Shown: positions 52,427 through 63,716, counted from the stretch's first letter. The stretch: 64,000 nt of DNA from Ruegeria arenilitoris (GCF_013030265.1 NZ_WPZQ01000002.1:372001-436000), one strand, 5' to 3'. Program-made: numbers and translations. Notes: a model not told the origin generated them from the sequence alone.

Positions 52427-53509
52427 ATGCTCTATTGGTTGACCGCGCTGTCGGACGGAGGGGACTTTTTTAACCTCTTCCGCTATATCACGTTCCGCGC
52501 GGGCGGTGCCTTTCTGACTGCGCTTATCTTCGGTTTTCTGTTTGGCAAGCCGCTGATCAACGTTCTGCGCAAGAAACAGGGTAAGGGCCAGCCTATCCGT
52601 GATGACGGCCCCGAGGGGCATTTCTCGAAGGCCGGCACACCGACCATGGGCGGTTTGCTGATCGTTGGTGCTCTGGTCACCTCGACGCTGATCTGGGCGC
52701 GCTGGGATAATCCATACATGTGGATGGTGCTGTTTGTGACACTGGCCTACGCGGCGATCGGGTTCGCGGATGACTATGCCAAGGTGTCCAAGCAGAACAC
52801 CAAGGGCGTTTCGGGCAAGATGCGATTGGCGCTGGGGATTCTGATCGCCGTGCTCGCGGCGCTCTGGGCCTCGCTGCACCATCCCGAAGCACTGCAAAAT
52901 CAACTCGCTTTGCCGATCTTCAAAGATACTCTGATCAATCTCGGCATCTTTTACATCCCGTTTTCGATCATCGTTATCGTCGGTGCCGCAAATGCGGTGA
53001 ACCTGACCGATGGCCTTGACGGGCTTGCGATTATGCCGGCCATGATTGCCGCATCAACCCTTGGCATCATTGCCTATGCGGTTGGTCGGGTCGACTTTAC
53101 CGAATATCTGGATGTGCACTATGTTCCGGGAACCGGCGAGATATTCATCTTCACCTCTGCCTTGTTCGGCGCCGGACTGGGATTCCTGTGGTACAACGCG
53201 CCGCCTGCTGCGGTGTTCATGGGCGATACCGGATCGCTGGCGCTGGGTGGCGCATTGGGCGCGATTGCGGTGGCCACCAAACACGAGCTTGTCCTTGCGG
53301 TAGTTGGTGGCCTGTTCGTGGTCGAGGCGCTGAGCGTGATCATTCAGGTCCTGTATTTCAAACGGACCGGCAAGCGTGTCTTCCTCATGGCGCCGATCCA
53401 TCATCATTATGAGAAAAAGGGCTGGGCGGAGCCCACGATCGTCATCCGTTTCTGGATCATTTCCCTGATCCTCGCGATGATCGGTCTGGCAACGTTGAAG
53501 GTTCGGTGA
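52427..53509 (+). CDS. mraY: phospho-MurNAc-pentapeptide translocase MraY
   Basis: The 360-residue enzyme has ten membrane helices and the family motifs [26 protein letters not shown] and [11 protein letters not shown]. It transfers phospho-MurNAc-pentapeptide onto undecaprenyl phosphate to make lipid I. It starts 36 bases after murF and overlaps the next gene by four bases. Confidence 0.97.
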   Translation: MLYWLTALSDGGDFFNLFRYITFRAGGAFLTALIFGFLFGKPLINVLRKKQGKGQPIRDDGPEGHFSKAGTPTMGGLLIVGALVTSTLIWARWDNPYMWMVLFVTLAYAAIGFADDYAKVSKQNTKGVSGKMRLALGILIAVLAALWASLHHPEALQNQLALPIFKDTLINLGIFYIPFSIIVIVGAANAVNLTDGLDGLAIMPAMIAASTLGIIAYAVGRVDFTEYLDVHYVPGTGEIFIFTSALFGAGLGFLWYNAPPAAVFMGDTGSLALGGALGAIAVATKHELVLAVVGGLFVVEALSVIIQVLYFKRTGKRVFLMAPIHHHYEKKGWAEPTIVIRFWIISLILAMIGLATLKVR

Positions 53510-54042
53510 AACCGCGCAGGATCGTTCTCTCAGGCTGTTCCGGGGGTGGTAAGTCCACCCTGCTGCAGGAGATGTCAGAGCGCGGCTATGCCACGGTTTC
53601 TGAACCCGGGCGGCGAGTGATCGCGCTGGAACGGCATAACAATGGGCAGGCATTTCCATGGTCTGACCCAAAGGCATTTTGCTTCCGTGTCATCGAAACT
53701 GCGTTGGCGGATTTTCATAACGCTCAGCAGGATCAGGTGATATTCGACCGTTCAGCTCTGGACGCGTTGATCTGGTTTGACCGAACGGGAACGCCATTAG
53801 CCGCTGATATTCGTCGCGCAATACTGGATGTCGGTTATGATCGTCATGTATATCTGACTCCGTCATGGCCTGAGATTTTTGAGCAGGATCAGGACCGGCA
53901 GCATGATTTCGAGCAGGCCCTTGCAGAATACCAAGCGTTATGCGACCGCTTACCTGAATACGGGTTTGTACCGGTTGTGGTCCCGAAAATGGCCGTGATC
54001 CTTCGTGCGAACTGGTTGGAAGAGCAACTGTCAAAAGGGTGA
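53506..54042 (+). CDS. AAA_28-type P-loop ATPase, inserted in dcw cluster
   Basis: The 178-residue protein has a Walker A motif GCSGGGKST (about 10-18), a Walker B-like [12 protein letters not shown] region and HVYLTPSW, the shape of the AAA_28 group of small P-loop kinase-like proteins. GTG start in the mraY stop. Function unknown; no kinase substrate is known. It sits between mraY and murD, where most bacteria have none, and so may link to wall synthesis by coexpression. Confidence 0.8.
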   Translation: MKPRRIVLSGCSGGGKSTLLQEMSERGYATVSEPGRRVIALERHNNGQAFPWSDPKAFCFRVIETALADFHNAQQDQVIFDRSALDALIWFDRTGTPLAADIRRAILDVGYDRHVYLTPSWPEIFEQDQDRQHDFEQALAEYQALCDRLPEYGFVPVVVPKMAVILRANWLEEQLSKG

Positions 54043-54047
54043 GCGGC

Positions 54048-55448
54048 ATGATCCCGGTCAAAGGGTTTTCAGGACAAAAAGTTGGGGTTCTGGGACTGGG
54101 CCGATCAGGGCTGGCCGCAGCGCGGGCGCTGCGTGCGGGCGAGGCCGAGGCTATTTGCTGGGACGACAACCCAGCTGCGCGCGACGCCGCCGAGGCTGAA
54201 GGTTTTACTTGCGCTGATCTGCGCCGACAGGGCGCCTTTGATGATATCGTGTCACTGATTGTCTCGCCGGGCATTCCACATCTGTATCCCGAACCCAACC
54301 CGGTCGTGGTCGCCGCGTTGGAAGCCGGGGTTCCCGTCGACAACGACATAGGGCTGTTTTTTCGATCCTTTGCGGGGCCCGAATGGAACAATCTCGAAAC
54401 CCCGCCACGGGTCATTGCTGTGACGGGTTCGAATGGCAAGTCGACCACCGCCGCACTAATCCATCACATCCTGACCGAGGCCGGGCGCGACTCTCAGCTT
54501 GCGGGCAATATCGGGCGTGGAGTTCTGGATATCGATCCCGGTGGTGATGGATCGGTTGTGGTGCTGGAACTCAGCAGTTATCAGACCGAGCTGGCGCGGT
54601 CATTGACGCCGGATATCGCTGTTTTCACCAATCTCTCACCGGATCATCTGGATCGTCACGGCGGAATGGGCGGCTACTTTGCCGCCAAGCGCCGCCTGTT
54701 CGCCGAAGGTGGGCCTGACCGCGCTGTCATCGGCATCGATGAAACCGAAGGAGCGTTTCTGGCGGGGCAACTGGCCGAAGGGCCCGCAGATGATCGGGTC
54801 ATCCGTGTCTCGGTCGACCGCAAGCTGACAGGGCCGGGCTGGCAGGTATTTGCGCGTAAGGGGTTCCTCTCGGAATATCGAAAAGGTCGTCAGGCAGGTT
54901 CAATTGATCTGCGTGAAATCAAGGGGCTTCCGGGCGCGCATAACCATCAGAACGCCTGTTCAGCTTATGCGGCCTGCCGTTCGCTGGGGCTGGCGCCGCG
55001 TGTGATCGGACAGGCGCTGCACAGCTATCCCGGGCTGCCGCATCGCAGCCAGATCATCGCTGAGGCAGATGGGGTCACCTATGTGAACGACTCCAAAGCC
55101 ACCAACGTTGACAGCGCGCTCAAAGCTCTCAGCGCGTTCCGAAACATCCGCTGGATTTGTGGCGGGCTTGAGAAAGAAGGCGGCCTGTCTGCACTGAACG
55201 CTGCCGGGGATGCGGTGCTCAAAGCCTATGTCATCGGGCGTGAAGCCGCCGGTTTCGCGATGCAGCTTGAGGCCGAGGCCGAGGTTTGCACCACGATGGC
55301 CGCAGCAGTCGAGCAGGCGATGAAAGATGCCGCACCCGGAGAAACGGTCCTGCTTGCGCCAGCAGCAGCCAGTTTCGATCAGTATGACAATTTTGAACAG
55401 CGCGGAGATGATTTCGTTGCTGAGGTCAAAAAACGGCTGGCGGAATAG
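54048..55448 (+). CDS. murD: UDP-MurNAc-L-alanine:D-glutamate ligase MurD
   Basis: The 466-residue ligase has an N-terminal Rossmann [17 protein letters not shown], the ATP loop [25 protein letters not shown] and [14 protein letters not shown]. It adds D-glutamate to UDP-MurNAc-L-Ala. ATG 54048 is preferred (AAGGGTGAG before it) over GTG 54039. Five bases after the P-loop gene. Confidence 0.96.
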   Translation: MIPVKGFSGQKVGVLGLGRSGLAAARALRAGEAEAICWDDNPAARDAAEAEGFTCADLRRQGAFDDIVSLIVSPGIPHLYPEPNPVVVAALEAGVPVDNDIGLFFRSFAGPEWNNLETPPRVIAVTGSNGKSTTAALIHHILTEAGRDSQLAGNIGRGVLDIDPGGDGSVVVLELSSYQTELARSLTPDIAVFTNLSPDHLDRHGGMGGYFAAKRRLFAEGGPDRAVIGIDETEGAFLAGQLAEGPADDRVIRVSVDRKLTGPGWQVFARKGFLSEYRKGRQAGSIDLREIKGLPGAHNHQNACSAYAACRSLGLAPRVIGQALHSYPGLPHRSQIIAEADGVTYVNDSKATNVDSALKALSAFRNIRWICGGLEKEGGLSALNAAGDAVLKAYVIGREAAGFAMQLEAEAEVCTTMAAAVEQAMKDAAPGETVLLAPAAASFDQYDNFEQRGDDFVAEVKKRLAE

Positions 55449-55554
55449 CCCCGTTTGCAATTGACCGCCGTTTCAGTCAAGGTTTCAGGTGATTAGCTTG
55501 ACGCCATAATCGAATTGGTTTTGCTTCTCTGTAATTCAACAAGAGGTCATCGTT

Positions 55555-55929
55555 ATGACAAACCGTAAGTCTTTTCTGATCCTTCCCGTGCTTATGCTGG
55601 CCGGTGCCTGCGCCAACACCGGCGCCAACTACCAGCCCGTTATCGATGGCCCGGTCGGACCAAACTACAGCAATGATCTGGCGCAGTGTCAGCAACTGGC
55701 CGCGTCTCAGGCAGCAGTCGATGGCAGCACTGCAGGCAATGCAGCCATTGGCGCGGCAGGTGCGGCGGCAACGACTGCGATCATTCAGGACAGCAGTGAT
55801 AACCTGGGTCGTGCGGCAGCGGCGGGTGCTCTGCTTGGCGCCGGTGCAGACGTTTATGCCAAGAACCAAAACCGTGAAGTGATCGTGCGCAACTGCATGC
55901 GCGGACGTGGCTACAACGTCGTAGGCTAA
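55555..55929 (+). CDS. small lipoprotein with glycine-zipper repeat
   Basis: The 124-residue product has a lipoprotein signal (LAGAC) and a glycine/alanine-rich membrane-like segment (GNAAIGAAGAAATTAI... GRAAAAGALLGAGADVYAK) like that of glycine-zipper proteins; two cysteine positions in the mature part (QCQQ and RNCMRGRGY) frame it. It is of unknown role, inserted downstream of murD. Confidence 0.72.
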   Translation: MTNRKSFLILPVLMLAGACANTGANYQPVIDGPVGPNYSNDLAQCQQLAASQAAVDGSTAGNAAIGAAGAAATTAIIQDSSDNLGRAAAAGALLGAGADVYAKNQNREVIVRNCMRGRGYNVVG

Positions 55930-57107
55930 GCTTTGCTGGCGATCGCAGTTCCTGCAGCATGGCCCGAGGACCACGCCCACTGGAAATTGTAGCCGCCCAG
56001 CCAGCCGGTGACATCTACCGCTTCACCAATTGCATAGAGGCCAGGGATTTCCTTGGCCTCCATCGTTTTTGACGACAGATTATCGGTATCGATGCCGCCC
56101 AGGGTCACCTCGGCCGTGCGATACCCTTCCGTTCCCGATGGCAGCAGGCTCCACTCGGAAAGGGCAGTGACCAGATCTGTCAGTTTTGCATCCGACTGAT
56201 CGGCCAGATTACCTGACATCGGAATGTGCTGGCCCAGATAGTCGACCAGTCGCCCGGGTAGGTGTTTTGTCAGTTCCGTGGTCAGTGCCTTGCGACCACC
56301 GCTTTGCCGTTGCTCCTTCAGCAGGTCGAATAGCGGTAAATTCGGGATCAGATTGACCCGGATCGTTTCGCCTTCGCGCCAAAAGGATGATAATTGCAGC
56401 ACTGATGGCCCGCTCAGTCCACGATGCGTGAACAGCAGTGCTTCGTCAAAGCTGGTACGGTCATTGGACAGGCGCGCGGGCAGGGAAACACCGGACAGAT
56501 CCTTGAATTCACCGTTCGAGAACGTGAACGGAACCAGCGCTGCGCGCGTCTCGGTCATGCTAAGCCCGAATTGATCTGCGATGTCATAAGCCAACCCTGT
56601 GGCTCCCATCTTGGGGATCGATTTGCCGCCCGTGGCCAGCACCAGATTGGTGCAGGTCAGATCAATGCGCTGCCCCTCTCTTTCGACATCCAGCGCAAAG
56701 CCTTCCTCGGCCTTGCGCAGATCGCGCAGTGAGGTTTGCAACCAAAGCTCAGCGCCTACGCGCTCCATCTCGTTGACCAGCATCGAAACGATCTGCTTCG
56801 ACGACCCATCACAGAACAGCTGCCCAAGCGTCTTTTCATGCCATGCGATGTCGTGGCGGTTTACCAGATCTATGAAATCCCACTGCGTATAGCGGGCAAG
56901 CGCTGATTTGCAGAAATGTGGGTTCTGCGACAGGAAGTTGGCAGGTCCCGCATACATGTTGGTAAAGTTGCAGCGCCCGCCGCCCGAGATGCGGATTTTT
57001 TCGCCAGGCGCTTTGGCGTGATCGATCACCAACACACGCCCGCCACAATGCATGGCGCACATCATACCGGCTGCACCGGCACCAAGGATGATCGTGTCAA
57101 ATCTCAT
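55926..57107 (-). CDS. HI0933/BaiN-type NAD(P)/FAD-dependent oxidoreductase
   Basis: The 393-residue flavoprotein starts with IILGAGAAGMMCAMHCG (a GxGxxG motif), has KIRISGGGRCNFTN and ends VTGWLGGYNFQWAWSSGHAAG, the signature pair of the HI0933 family. Members include bile-acid-reducing BaiN, but no common reaction is known. Minus strand, inside the dcw region; overlaps the lipoprotein gene end by four bases. Confidence 0.87.
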   Translation of the reverse strand: MRFDTIILGAGAAGMMCAMHCGGRVLVIDHAKAPGEKIRISGGGRCNFTNMYAGPANFLSQNPHFCKSALARYTQWDFIDLVNRHDIAWHEKTLGQLFCDGSSKQIVSMLVNEMERVGAELWLQTSLRDLRKAEEGFALDVEREGQRIDLTCTNLVLATGGKSIPKMGATGLAYDIADQFGLSMTETRAALVPFTFSNGEFKDLSGVSLPARLSNDRTSFDEALLFTHRGLSGPSVLQLSSFWREGETIRVNLIPNLPLFDLLKEQRQSGGRKALTTELTKHLPGRLVDYLGQHIPMSGNLADQSDAKLTDLVTALSEWSLLPSGTEGYRTAEVTLGGIDTDNLSSKTMEAKEIPGLYAIGEAVDVTGWLGGYNFQWAWSSGHAAGTAIASKA

Positions 57108-57257
57108 ATGCTGCGCATGGCGTGGATTGGGGGTGAAGGCAAGGGGGCAAAGCCGCGGTGAAGGCTCCGAAGTTTTAGCTTGAGCTCAACCCAACTTGAG
57201 GAATTACAAAGATACTTGTCATGATGTTTCGGCACAAAAGACTTGGAAGGTGCAGAG

Positions 57258-58061
57258 ATGAATCTGGAAAACTACCTCGAACGCATCACTTACTCGGGCA
57301 CCTTGAAACCTGATCGCGCCACGCTCGACGATCTGTTCGCAGCCCAATTGGCCACGGTTGCCTTTGAAAATCTCGATCAGCAGATGGGCGTGCCGGTATC
57401 GGGAGATCTGCGCGACATCTATGCGAAGATTGTCCTTCAAAAGCGCGGAGGGTGGTGTTTTGAGCTGAACGCTCTTTTCAGTTGGGCGCTGCAGGAGGTT
57501 GGATTCAGCGTGTCCTTTCTGGCTGGCCATGTCGGCCCGGATCGACCCTCCTTGGATCAGGCGCCCGATCATATGTTACTGAGGGTAGATTGTGACGAGC
57601 CATTGCTTGTCGATGTCGGCTTCGGGGGTGCGATGTCTGCCCCGGTCCCGCTCAGGCCCGATACGGTTACGCAGCAACCCTATACCATTAGCCTTGCCGC
57701 CCAACATAATGGCTTCATTCAATATTCAGAGAATGCAGGGGGCAGCGAAGCCGGCTACTGGTTTACGTTGGATGAAGTAGAACCAAGCGTATTTCTGCCC
57801 GCCAGTAAGAAGTTGCAAACTGACCCGGACTCGCCGTTTCTGCGCACATTGACGGCCCAACGACGTTACGCCAGTAGGCATGTCGTCCTGCGTGGTCTGG
57901 TCAAGCGCACTCTGGATTCTGCGGGAACTCGTGAGGAAGTACTTGCGACACCAAAAGCCTTGGTGGATTGCCTGAAGTATGATTTTGGCCTCGAGATTCC
58001 GGCAATTGCCAACAGTTGGCCCCGGATCAAGCAGCGGCACGAAGACCTCTTTGTGAGTTGA
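57258..58061 (+). CDS. arylamine N-acetyltransferase (NAT)
   Basis: The 267-residue enzyme has the catalytic triad: cysteine in KRGGWCFELNALF (RGGxCxExN motif), a histidine in SFLAGHVG and an aspartate in LLVDVGFGG. It acetylates arylamines or hydrazines from acetyl-CoA. ATG at 57258 fits the family; 57243 adds five residues. It lies between the flavoprotein and ftsW. Confidence 0.9.
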   Translation: MNLENYLERITYSGTLKPDRATLDDLFAAQLATVAFENLDQQMGVPVSGDLRDIYAKIVLQKRGGWCFELNALFSWALQEVGFSVSFLAGHVGPDRPSLDQAPDHMLLRVDCDEPLLVDVGFGGAMSAPVPLRPDTVTQQPYTISLAAQHNGFIQYSENAGGSEAGYWFTLDEVEPSVFLPASKKLQTDPDSPFLRTLTAQRRYASRHVVLRGLVKRTLDSAGTREEVLATPKALVDCLKYDFGLEIPAIANSWPRIKQRHEDLFVS

Positions 58062-58167
58062 TGTCTGCATGGCTGATCCGCGACCGGCTACACAGCTGAG
58101 CGGATTTACCCATCACCTCTCATTCCGCTAGCCCAAACGTAAAAATCACTGTAGTGTCTCAATCAGA

Positions 58168-58181
58168 CCCCGAAAACGGGG
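58168..58181. repeat. small hairpin upstream of ftsW
   Basis: CCCCG-AAAA-CGGGG, 30 bases before ftsW. No U-run; may affect ftsW expression. Confidence 0.35.
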
Positions 58182-58211
58182 CGCGAGCGAGGCAGAGAGT
58201 GGCGGTATCTC

Positions 58212-59375
58212 ATGACTGAGATGGTGTATGGCGCGGTCCAGGACCAGCGCGGAGAACCGATTCTACCAAAGTGGTGGCGGACGATTGATCGCTGGACAAT
58301 GTCCTGCGTTCTGATCCTGTTTGTCATCGGTTTGTTGCTGGGGCTGGCTTCATCGCCGCCACTGGCCGGGCGCAACGGGTTCGACCCGTTCCACTATGTC
58401 GAACGTCAGGCGTTCTTCGGCGGATTGGCGCTGATCGCGATGCTGTTGACGTCGATGATGTCGCCCACGCTGGTGCGGCGGTTGGCTGTGCTGGGATTTC
58501 TGGCAGCCTTTGTTGCGCTGGCCTTTTTGCCGATCTTCGGCACCGATTTCGGCAAAGGCGCGGTGCGGTGGTATTCGCTGGGCTTTGCATCATTGCAACC
58601 GTCCGAGTTTCTCAAGCCCGGATTTGTCGTCGTTGCCGCATGGCTGCTGGCCGCATCGCAGGAAATCAACGGCCCTCCGGGGCGGATCTGGTCCTTCGCG
58701 CTGTGTATGGCCATCGTAGGCATGCTGGTGATGCAGCCTGATTTTGGTCAGGCCTGTCTGATCCTTTTCGGCTGGGGCGTGATGTACTTTGTTGCCGGGG
58801 CGCCGATGCTGCTGCTGGTTGGTATGGCAGGCTTTGTCGTGCTGGGCGGTATGTTCGCGTATTCGAATTCTGAACACTTCGCTCGCCGCATCGATGGCTT
58901 TCTAAACCAGGAGGTCGATCCGACCACCCAGCTTGGCTATGCCACCAACGCAATCCGCGAGGGCGGTTTGTTTGGCGTGGGCGTGGGCGAGGGGCAGGTG
59001 AAATGGTCGCTGCCTGATGCGCATACCGATTTCATCATTGCTGTAGCGGCAGAGGAATACGGATTGATCCTGGTTCTGATCATCATCGCGCTTTATTCAA
59101 TCATCGTGGTGCGTTCGCTGCTGCGGTTGATGCGGGAACGCGACATGTTCGTGCGTCTGGCCGGTACCGGTCTGGCTTGCATGTTTGGTGTTCAGGCGAT
59201 GATCAACATGGGCGTGGCTGTGCGCCTGCTGCCCGCCAAAGGCATGACGCTGCCATTTGTCAGCTATGGCGGTTCGTCCCTCATCGCGGGCGGCATCGCG
59301 GTCGGCATGCTGCTGGCCTTCACCCGAACACGCCCACAGGGCGAACTTGGCGATATTCTGCGCGGAAGAGGATAA
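58212..59375 (+). CDS. ftsW: septal peptidoglycan polymerase FtsW
   Basis: The 387-residue SEDS protein has about ten membrane helices, the conserved region FGKGAVRW and QPSEFLKPG, and the C-terminal [18 protein letters not shown]. It polymerises septal glycan with FtsI. A start near 58212 is preceded by no strong ribosome site. Its TAA overlaps the murG ATG by one base. The 280-base interval upstream holds the NAT gene end and probably a promoter. Confidence 0.95.
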   Translation: MTEMVYGAVQDQRGEPILPKWWRTIDRWTMSCVLILFVIGLLLGLASSPPLAGRNGFDPFHYVERQAFFGGLALIAMLLTSMMSPTLVRRLAVLGFLAAFVALAFLPIFGTDFGKGAVRWYSLGFASLQPSEFLKPGFVVVAAWLLAASQEINGPPGRIWSFALCMAIVGMLVMQPDFGQACLILFGWGVMYFVAGAPMLLLVGMAGFVVLGGMFAYSNSEHFARRIDGFLNQEVDPTTQLGYATNAIREGGLFGVGVGEGQVKWSLPDAHTDFIIAVAAEEYGLILVLIIIALYSIIVVRSLLRLMRERDMFVRLAGTGLACMFGVQAMINMGVAVRLLPAKGMTLPFVSYGGSSLIAGGIAVGMLLAFTRTRPQGELGDILRGRG

Positions 59376-60472
59376 TGGGGAAACCTTACCTGTTGATTGC
59401 GGCTGGCGGTACCGGGGGCCACATGTTCCCGGCACAGGCACTGGCCGAGGCGATGCTGCAAAAGGGCTGGCGCGTGCGCTTGTCCACCGATGCGCGCGGC
59501 GCGCGTTATACCAGCGGCTTCCCGCACACGACCGAGATTGTCGAGGCCTCTTCGGCGACCTTCGCCCGTGGTGGTCTGGCAGCCAAAGCATTGGCCGGGC
59601 CAAAGATTGCCGGTGGTGTGACCAGCATGGCGTTTCAGCTCTTGCGTGACAAACCGGATGTAGTCGTGGGCTTTGGTGGTTATCCTTCGATCCCGGCGCT
59701 GAGTGCTGCGACGATGCTGGGAATCCCCCGGATGATCCATGAACAAAATGGCGTTCTGGGCCGCGTAAACCAACTGTTTGCAACACGTGTCGCTCATGTG
59801 GCCTGCGGTGTCTGGCCGACGGACCTGCCCGAAGGAGCGAATGGGATCCACACGGGCAATCCTGTGCGTGCGGCCGTGCTCGAGCGTGCAGCGGCAGGAT
59901 ACATCCCGCCGGGCGAATATCCGATGTCGGTCCTTGTGATGGGCGGTTCGCAGGGCGCGCGCATTCTCAGTGATATGGTGCCGGGTGCCATTGCCGCTCT
60001 GCCAGAGTTTCTGCGCTCATATGTCCGCGTCTCCCATCAGGCACGCGACGAGGATGGTGAGCGGGTCTCGGCCTTCTACGCCGAACACGGTATCAAGGCT
60101 GACGTGCAACCCTTCTTTCAGGATGTTCCACGCCGCATGTCTGAGGCGCAATTGGTGATCTCACGCTCAGGCGCGTCAAGTGTCGCTGACATCTCGGTTA
60201 TCGGGCGTCCGTCGATCCTGATCCCGTTCGCCGCCGCTGCAGGCGACCACCAGACCGCCAACGCCCGCGGGTTGGTTCAGGCCGGTGGCGCGATCATGAT
60301 TCCAGAAAACGCGCTTGACGTTCCTTCGCTGACCGAGCAAATGACCACGGTTCTGACGAACCCCGAAGCCGCACAGAAAATGGCCCATGCCGCCTTGTCG
60401 GTTGGGGCGCCTGATGCCACCGAGCGTCTGGTCGCCCTTGTCGAACAACTGGCGCAGAAGGAGACCACATGA
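59375..60472 (+). CDS. murG: UDP-GlcNAc:lipid I N-acetylglucosaminyltransferase MurG
   Basis: The 365-residue GT-B glycosyltransferase has [37 protein letters not shown] and [11 protein letters not shown]. It makes lipid II. The ATG overlaps the ftsW stop by one base (TAATG), and murC follows with a four-base overlap. Confidence 0.97.
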   Translation: MGKPYLLIAAGGTGGHMFPAQALAEAMLQKGWRVRLSTDARGARYTSGFPHTTEIVEASSATFARGGLAAKALAGPKIAGGVTSMAFQLLRDKPDVVVGFGGYPSIPALSAATMLGIPRMIHEQNGVLGRVNQLFATRVAHVACGVWPTDLPEGANGIHTGNPVRAAVLERAAAGYIPPGEYPMSVLVMGGSQGARILSDMVPGAIAALPEFLRSYVRVSHQARDEDGERVSAFYAEHGIKADVQPFFQDVPRRMSEAQLVISRSGASSVADISVIGRPSILIPFAAAAGDHQTANARGLVQAGGAIMIPENALDVPSLTEQMTTVLTNPEAAQKMAHAALSVGAPDATERLVALVEQLAQKETT

Positions 60473-61878
60473 ATCCAGCAACCAAACTGCCACAGGACGT
60501 AGGGCCGATCCATTTCGTAGGGATCGGTGGAATCGGGATGTCCGGGATTGCCGAAGTGCTGCTCAATCTGGGGTACCAGGTGCAGGGTTCGGACCTGAAG
60601 GCGTCCAAGATTACGGATCGTCTGGCAGGTCTGGGTGCTGAAATCTTTGTTGGTCAGCGGGCCGAAAACCTGAAGAATGCGGCCGTAGTTGTTGTTTCGA
60701 CTGCAATCAAACCGGGTAACCCGGAACTGGACGAGGCAAGGGCGCAAGGCTTGCCCGTCGTGCGCCGCGCCGACATGCTGGCGGAGTTGATGCGCCTGCG
60801 ATCGAACATCGCCATCGCGGGGACGCATGGCAAAACCACCACCACAACGATGATGGCCGAACTGATGGTGGCAGGCGACTTTGATCCCACCGTGATCAAC
60901 GGCGGCATCATCCATGCCTATGGCTCGAACGCCCGGATGGGGCAGGGTGAATGGATGGTGGTCGAAGCGGACGAATCCGACGGCTCGTTCAACCGACTGC
61001 CCGCAACCATCGCTATCGTTACCAATATCGACCCCGAGCATATGGAGCATTGGGGTGACTTCGACACCCTGCGCGACGGCTTTTATGAGTTTGTCTCGAA
61101 CCTCCCGTTCTACGGCCTCGCGGTCTGCTGCACGGACCATGCCGAAGTGCAGACGCTGGTCGGTCGCATCTCAGACCGGCGCGTCCGGACTTATGGGTTC
61201 AATGCACAGGCTGATGTGCGGGCTGTGAATCTGACCTACCAGGGCGGGGTTGCGCATTTCGACATTCACCTGCGCCATGAGGATAAGGTGATCGAGGGCT
61301 GCACCTTGCCGATGCCCGGTGATCATAACGTCTCGAACGCGCTGAGTGCCGTGGCCGTTGCCCGTCATCTGGGCATGAAGGCTTCTGAAATTCGCGAGGC
61401 TCTTGCTAACTTTGGTGGTGTCAATCGTCGCTTCACCAAGGTCGGAGAGATCGATGGGGTCACAATCATCGACGACTACGGTCACCACCCGGTTGAAATC
61501 GCGGCAGTGCTGAAAGCCGCGCGTCAGGCGACCGAAGGCCGGGTCATCGCAGTGCATCAGCCGCACCGCTATTCTCGCCTGTCCAACCTGTTTGATGATT
61601 TCTGCACCTGCTTTAACGACGCCGACGTCGTGGCGATTGCCGAAGTATTCGCAGCCGGTGAAGACCCGATCGAAGGCGCAAGCCGCGATGATCTGGTCGA
61701 AGGTCTTATCCGTCATGGTCACCGCCACGCGCGGGCGATCCTGAATGAAGATGATTTGGAGCGTCTGGTGCGCGAACAAGCCCGTCCGGGCGATATGGTT
61801 GTGTGCCTCGGGGCAGGTACGATCAGTGCGTGGGCCAACGGTTTGCCCGAGCGTTTGCAAAGGAAACAAGCCGTTTGA
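60469..61878 (+). CDS. murC: UDP-MurNAc:L-alanine ligase MurC
   Basis: The 469-residue ligase has an N-terminal [17 protein letters not shown], the ATP loop [23 protein letters not shown] and [10 protein letters not shown]. It adds L-alanine to UDP-MurNAc. Confidence 0.97.
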   Translation: MNPATKLPQDVGPIHFVGIGGIGMSGIAEVLLNLGYQVQGSDLKASKITDRLAGLGAEIFVGQRAENLKNAAVVVVSTAIKPGNPELDEARAQGLPVVRRADMLAELMRLRSNIAIAGTHGKTTTTTMMAELMVAGDFDPTVINGGIIHAYGSNARMGQGEWMVVEADESDGSFNRLPATIAIVTNIDPEHMEHWGDFDTLRDGFYEFVSNLPFYGLAVCCTDHAEVQTLVGRISDRRVRTYGFNAQADVRAVNLTYQGGVAHFDIHLRHEDKVIEGCTLPMPGDHNVSNALSAVAVARHLGMKASEIREALANFGGVNRRFTKVGEIDGVTIIDDYGHHPVEIAAVLKAARQATEGRVIAVHQPHRYSRLSNLFDDFCTCFNDADVVAIAEVFAAGEDPIEGASRDDLVEGLIRHGHRHARAILNEDDLERLVREQARPGDMVVCLGAGTISAWANGLPERLQRKQAV

Positions 61879-61956
61879 CGTTGTATACCATTTAGGTGCA
61901 CAACTTCAGGATGTGGTTTCGTGCACGCGAAATCCGGTACGGTCTCAGAGGCGCGC

Positions 61957-62205
61957 ATGCAATTATCTGTCGTCTTTTCCGCCCTTTGGGTGATCTGCGC
62001 CACAATTGTGGCCATGCTGCCGATGCGGTTGCAATTCCCGCCCGGCATCATTCTTCTGATTTGCGCGCCTATGCTGATTATCTGGCTGGGATTTGATTTC
62101 GGCTGGATCATATCAGCGCTGGCCTTTGCGGCCTTTGCCTCAATGTTCCGCAATCCACTTCGCTATTACTGGCGCAAATGGGTGCGCGGGGAGGTGATGG
62201 AATGA
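61957..62205 (+). CDS. DUF2484 membrane protein, copy 1
   Basis: The 82-residue protein starts MQLSVVFSALWVICATIVAMLPMRLQFPPG, split by two helices and a third near 45-65, matching the DUF2484 pattern of small Rhodobacterales membrane proteins in this position. The ATG at 61957 is preferred; 61921 adds 12 residues. Overlaps copy 2. Confidence 0.78.
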   Translation: MQLSVVFSALWVICATIVAMLPMRLQFPPGIILLICAPMLIIWLGFDFGWIISALAFAAFASMFRNPLRYYWRKWVRGEVME

Positions 62206-62453
62206 GCTGGTCTATCGCGCTAGCCGGTCTGTGGGGAATTGCGGCCAACGTATTGGCGATGATCCCTAGCAAGGACAACCACTGGACCCGCGCCTATGTT
62301 CTGATCGCTGTGGGCATACCTATTTTAGGCTACGTGACTTATGAGAATGGTCCTTGGATCGGGCTGATCGTTCTGGCCATGGGCATGTCCATGTTGCGCT
62401 GGCCTGTGATTTATCTGGGGCGGTGGTTGCGACGCATCGGTCGAAAAATCTAA
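62202..62453 (+). CDS. DUF2484 membrane protein, copy 2
   Basis: The 83-residue protein starts MSWSIALAGLWGIAANVLAMIPS, again with three helices and the same W-x-x-x-A-x-x-x-A-M-(L/I)-P pattern as copy 1, so the two are paralogues. Coupled by four-base overlap to copy 1 and by one base to the next gene. Confidence 0.78.
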   Translation: MSWSIALAGLWGIAANVLAMIPSKDNHWTRAYVLIAVGIPILGYVTYENGPWIGLIVLAMGMSMLRWPVIYLGRWLRRIGRKI

Positions 62454-62734
62454 TGGAAGAAACGCTAAGTACATTCAGTGCGGTCGCATTGATTGTTTTC
62501 GTTGTCGTTACTGCTTTGGCATACTTTGCAGCAAAGAAAGGTTGTGGGTGGGTCGTTATGTGCCTGATTGTCATAACAGTTCTAACCGCTGCGTATTGGT
62601 TTCCTTCTCAAGACGCTATCCCGCAGGAAAATGATGATTTTTTACGCTTCATTTTGTCCTGGGCTTTGGTTATTCCGGCGGTCTTTGGAGCCATGCTGGG
62701 GGGACTAATCAGTTTTTTAAAGCGGAAAACCTGA
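62453..62734 (+). CDS. small membrane protein, unrelated to DUF2484
   Basis: The 93-residue product has three hydrophobic segments (about 8-27, 31-48, 66-88) and a charged loop (QDAIPQENDD). It lacks the DUF2484 pattern and uses less GC-rich codons than its neighbours. Its ATG overlaps the copy-2 stop (TAATG). Function unknown. Confidence 0.6.
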   Translation: MEETLSTFSAVALIVFVVVTALAYFAAKKGCGWVVMCLIVITVLTAAYWFPSQDAIPQENDDFLRFILSWALVIPAVFGAMLGGLISFLKRKT

Positions 62735-62786
62735 TGTTCGAAGTGGCAAAGATGACATATGACTGCGCCTTGGGTAGAAGGTGAAA

Positions 62787-63716
62787 ATGACGATCGATAC
62801 ACTCACCGTTCGCGGCAAGCTGACAAAACAGAAAAACCTTAACGACCTTACATGGCTGCGGGTCGGCGGTCCGGCGGATTACCTGTTCCAGCCCGCCGAT
62901 CTGGAAGGCCTACAAAAATTCCTGCGCGATTTACCGACAGACGTTCCAATCTTTCCTATGGGTGTTGGCTCGAACCTCATCGTTCGCGATGGTGGGTTAC
63001 GCGCGGTTGTGATCCGTCTTGGTCGTGGCTTCAACGGCATCTCGGTCGAAGGTAATACGGTTACGGCGGGTGCCGCCGCGCTGGATGCGCATGTGGCGCG
63101 CAAGGCCGCGGATGCGGGTGTTGACCTGACTTTCCTGCGCACAATTCCGGGTTCGATCGGCGGCGCGGTGCGGATGAATGCCGGCTGTTACGGCAGCTAC
63201 ACAGCGGACGTGCTGCGTAAGGCCACGATTGTTACCCGACAAGGAGAGGTCGTGGATCTTTCCCCCGAAGAACTGAATTTCCGCTATCGTCAGTCCGATC
63301 TGCCCGAAGGCGCGGTTCTGGTTTCTGCCACGCTCGAAGGGCCGTCCGGAGACGCGGAAGAACTGCATGCACGCATGACAGCACAGCTGCAAAAACGTGA
63401 CGAGACGCAACCGACCAAAGATCGCAGCGCTGGCTCGACATTCCGAAATCCGGCCGGTTTCTCATCTACTGGCCGCGCTGATGACGTCCACGACCTCAAG
63501 GCGTGGAAGGTGATTGATGATGCGGGGATGCGTGGTGCGACCAAAGGTGGGGCGCAGATGAGCCCGAAGCACTCGAATTTCATGATCAACACCGGTGAAG
63601 CCACCGCCGCCGACCTCGAAGGTCTGGGTGAAGAGGTGCGAAAAAAGGTTTACGAAACAAGCGGCATCACGCTAGAGTGGGAAATCATGCGGGTCGGTGA
63701 ACCGCTGAAAGAATAA
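62787..63716 (+). CDS. murB: UDP-N-acetylenolpyruvoylglucosamine reductase MurB
   Basis: The 309-residue FAD enzyme has the PCMH-type FAD domain with [41 protein letters not shown] and [12 protein letters not shown] in the type I MurB order. It reduces enolpyruvyl-UDP-GlcNAc to UDP-MurNAc. ATG at 62787 is preferred to GTG 62781 since AAGG lies seven bases upstream. Confidence 0.96.
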   Translation: MTIDTLTVRGKLTKQKNLNDLTWLRVGGPADYLFQPADLEGLQKFLRDLPTDVPIFPMGVGSNLIVRDGGLRAVVIRLGRGFNGISVEGNTVTAGAAALDAHVARKAADAGVDLTFLRTIPGSIGGAVRMNAGCYGSYTADVLRKATIVTRQGEVVDLSPEELNFRYRQSDLPEGAVLVSATLEGPSGDAEELHARMTAQLQKRDETQPTKDRSAGSTFRNPAGFSSTGRADDVHDLKAWKVIDDAGMRGATKGGAQMSPKHSNFMINTGEATAADLEGLGEEVRKKVYETSGITLEWEIMRVGEPLKE

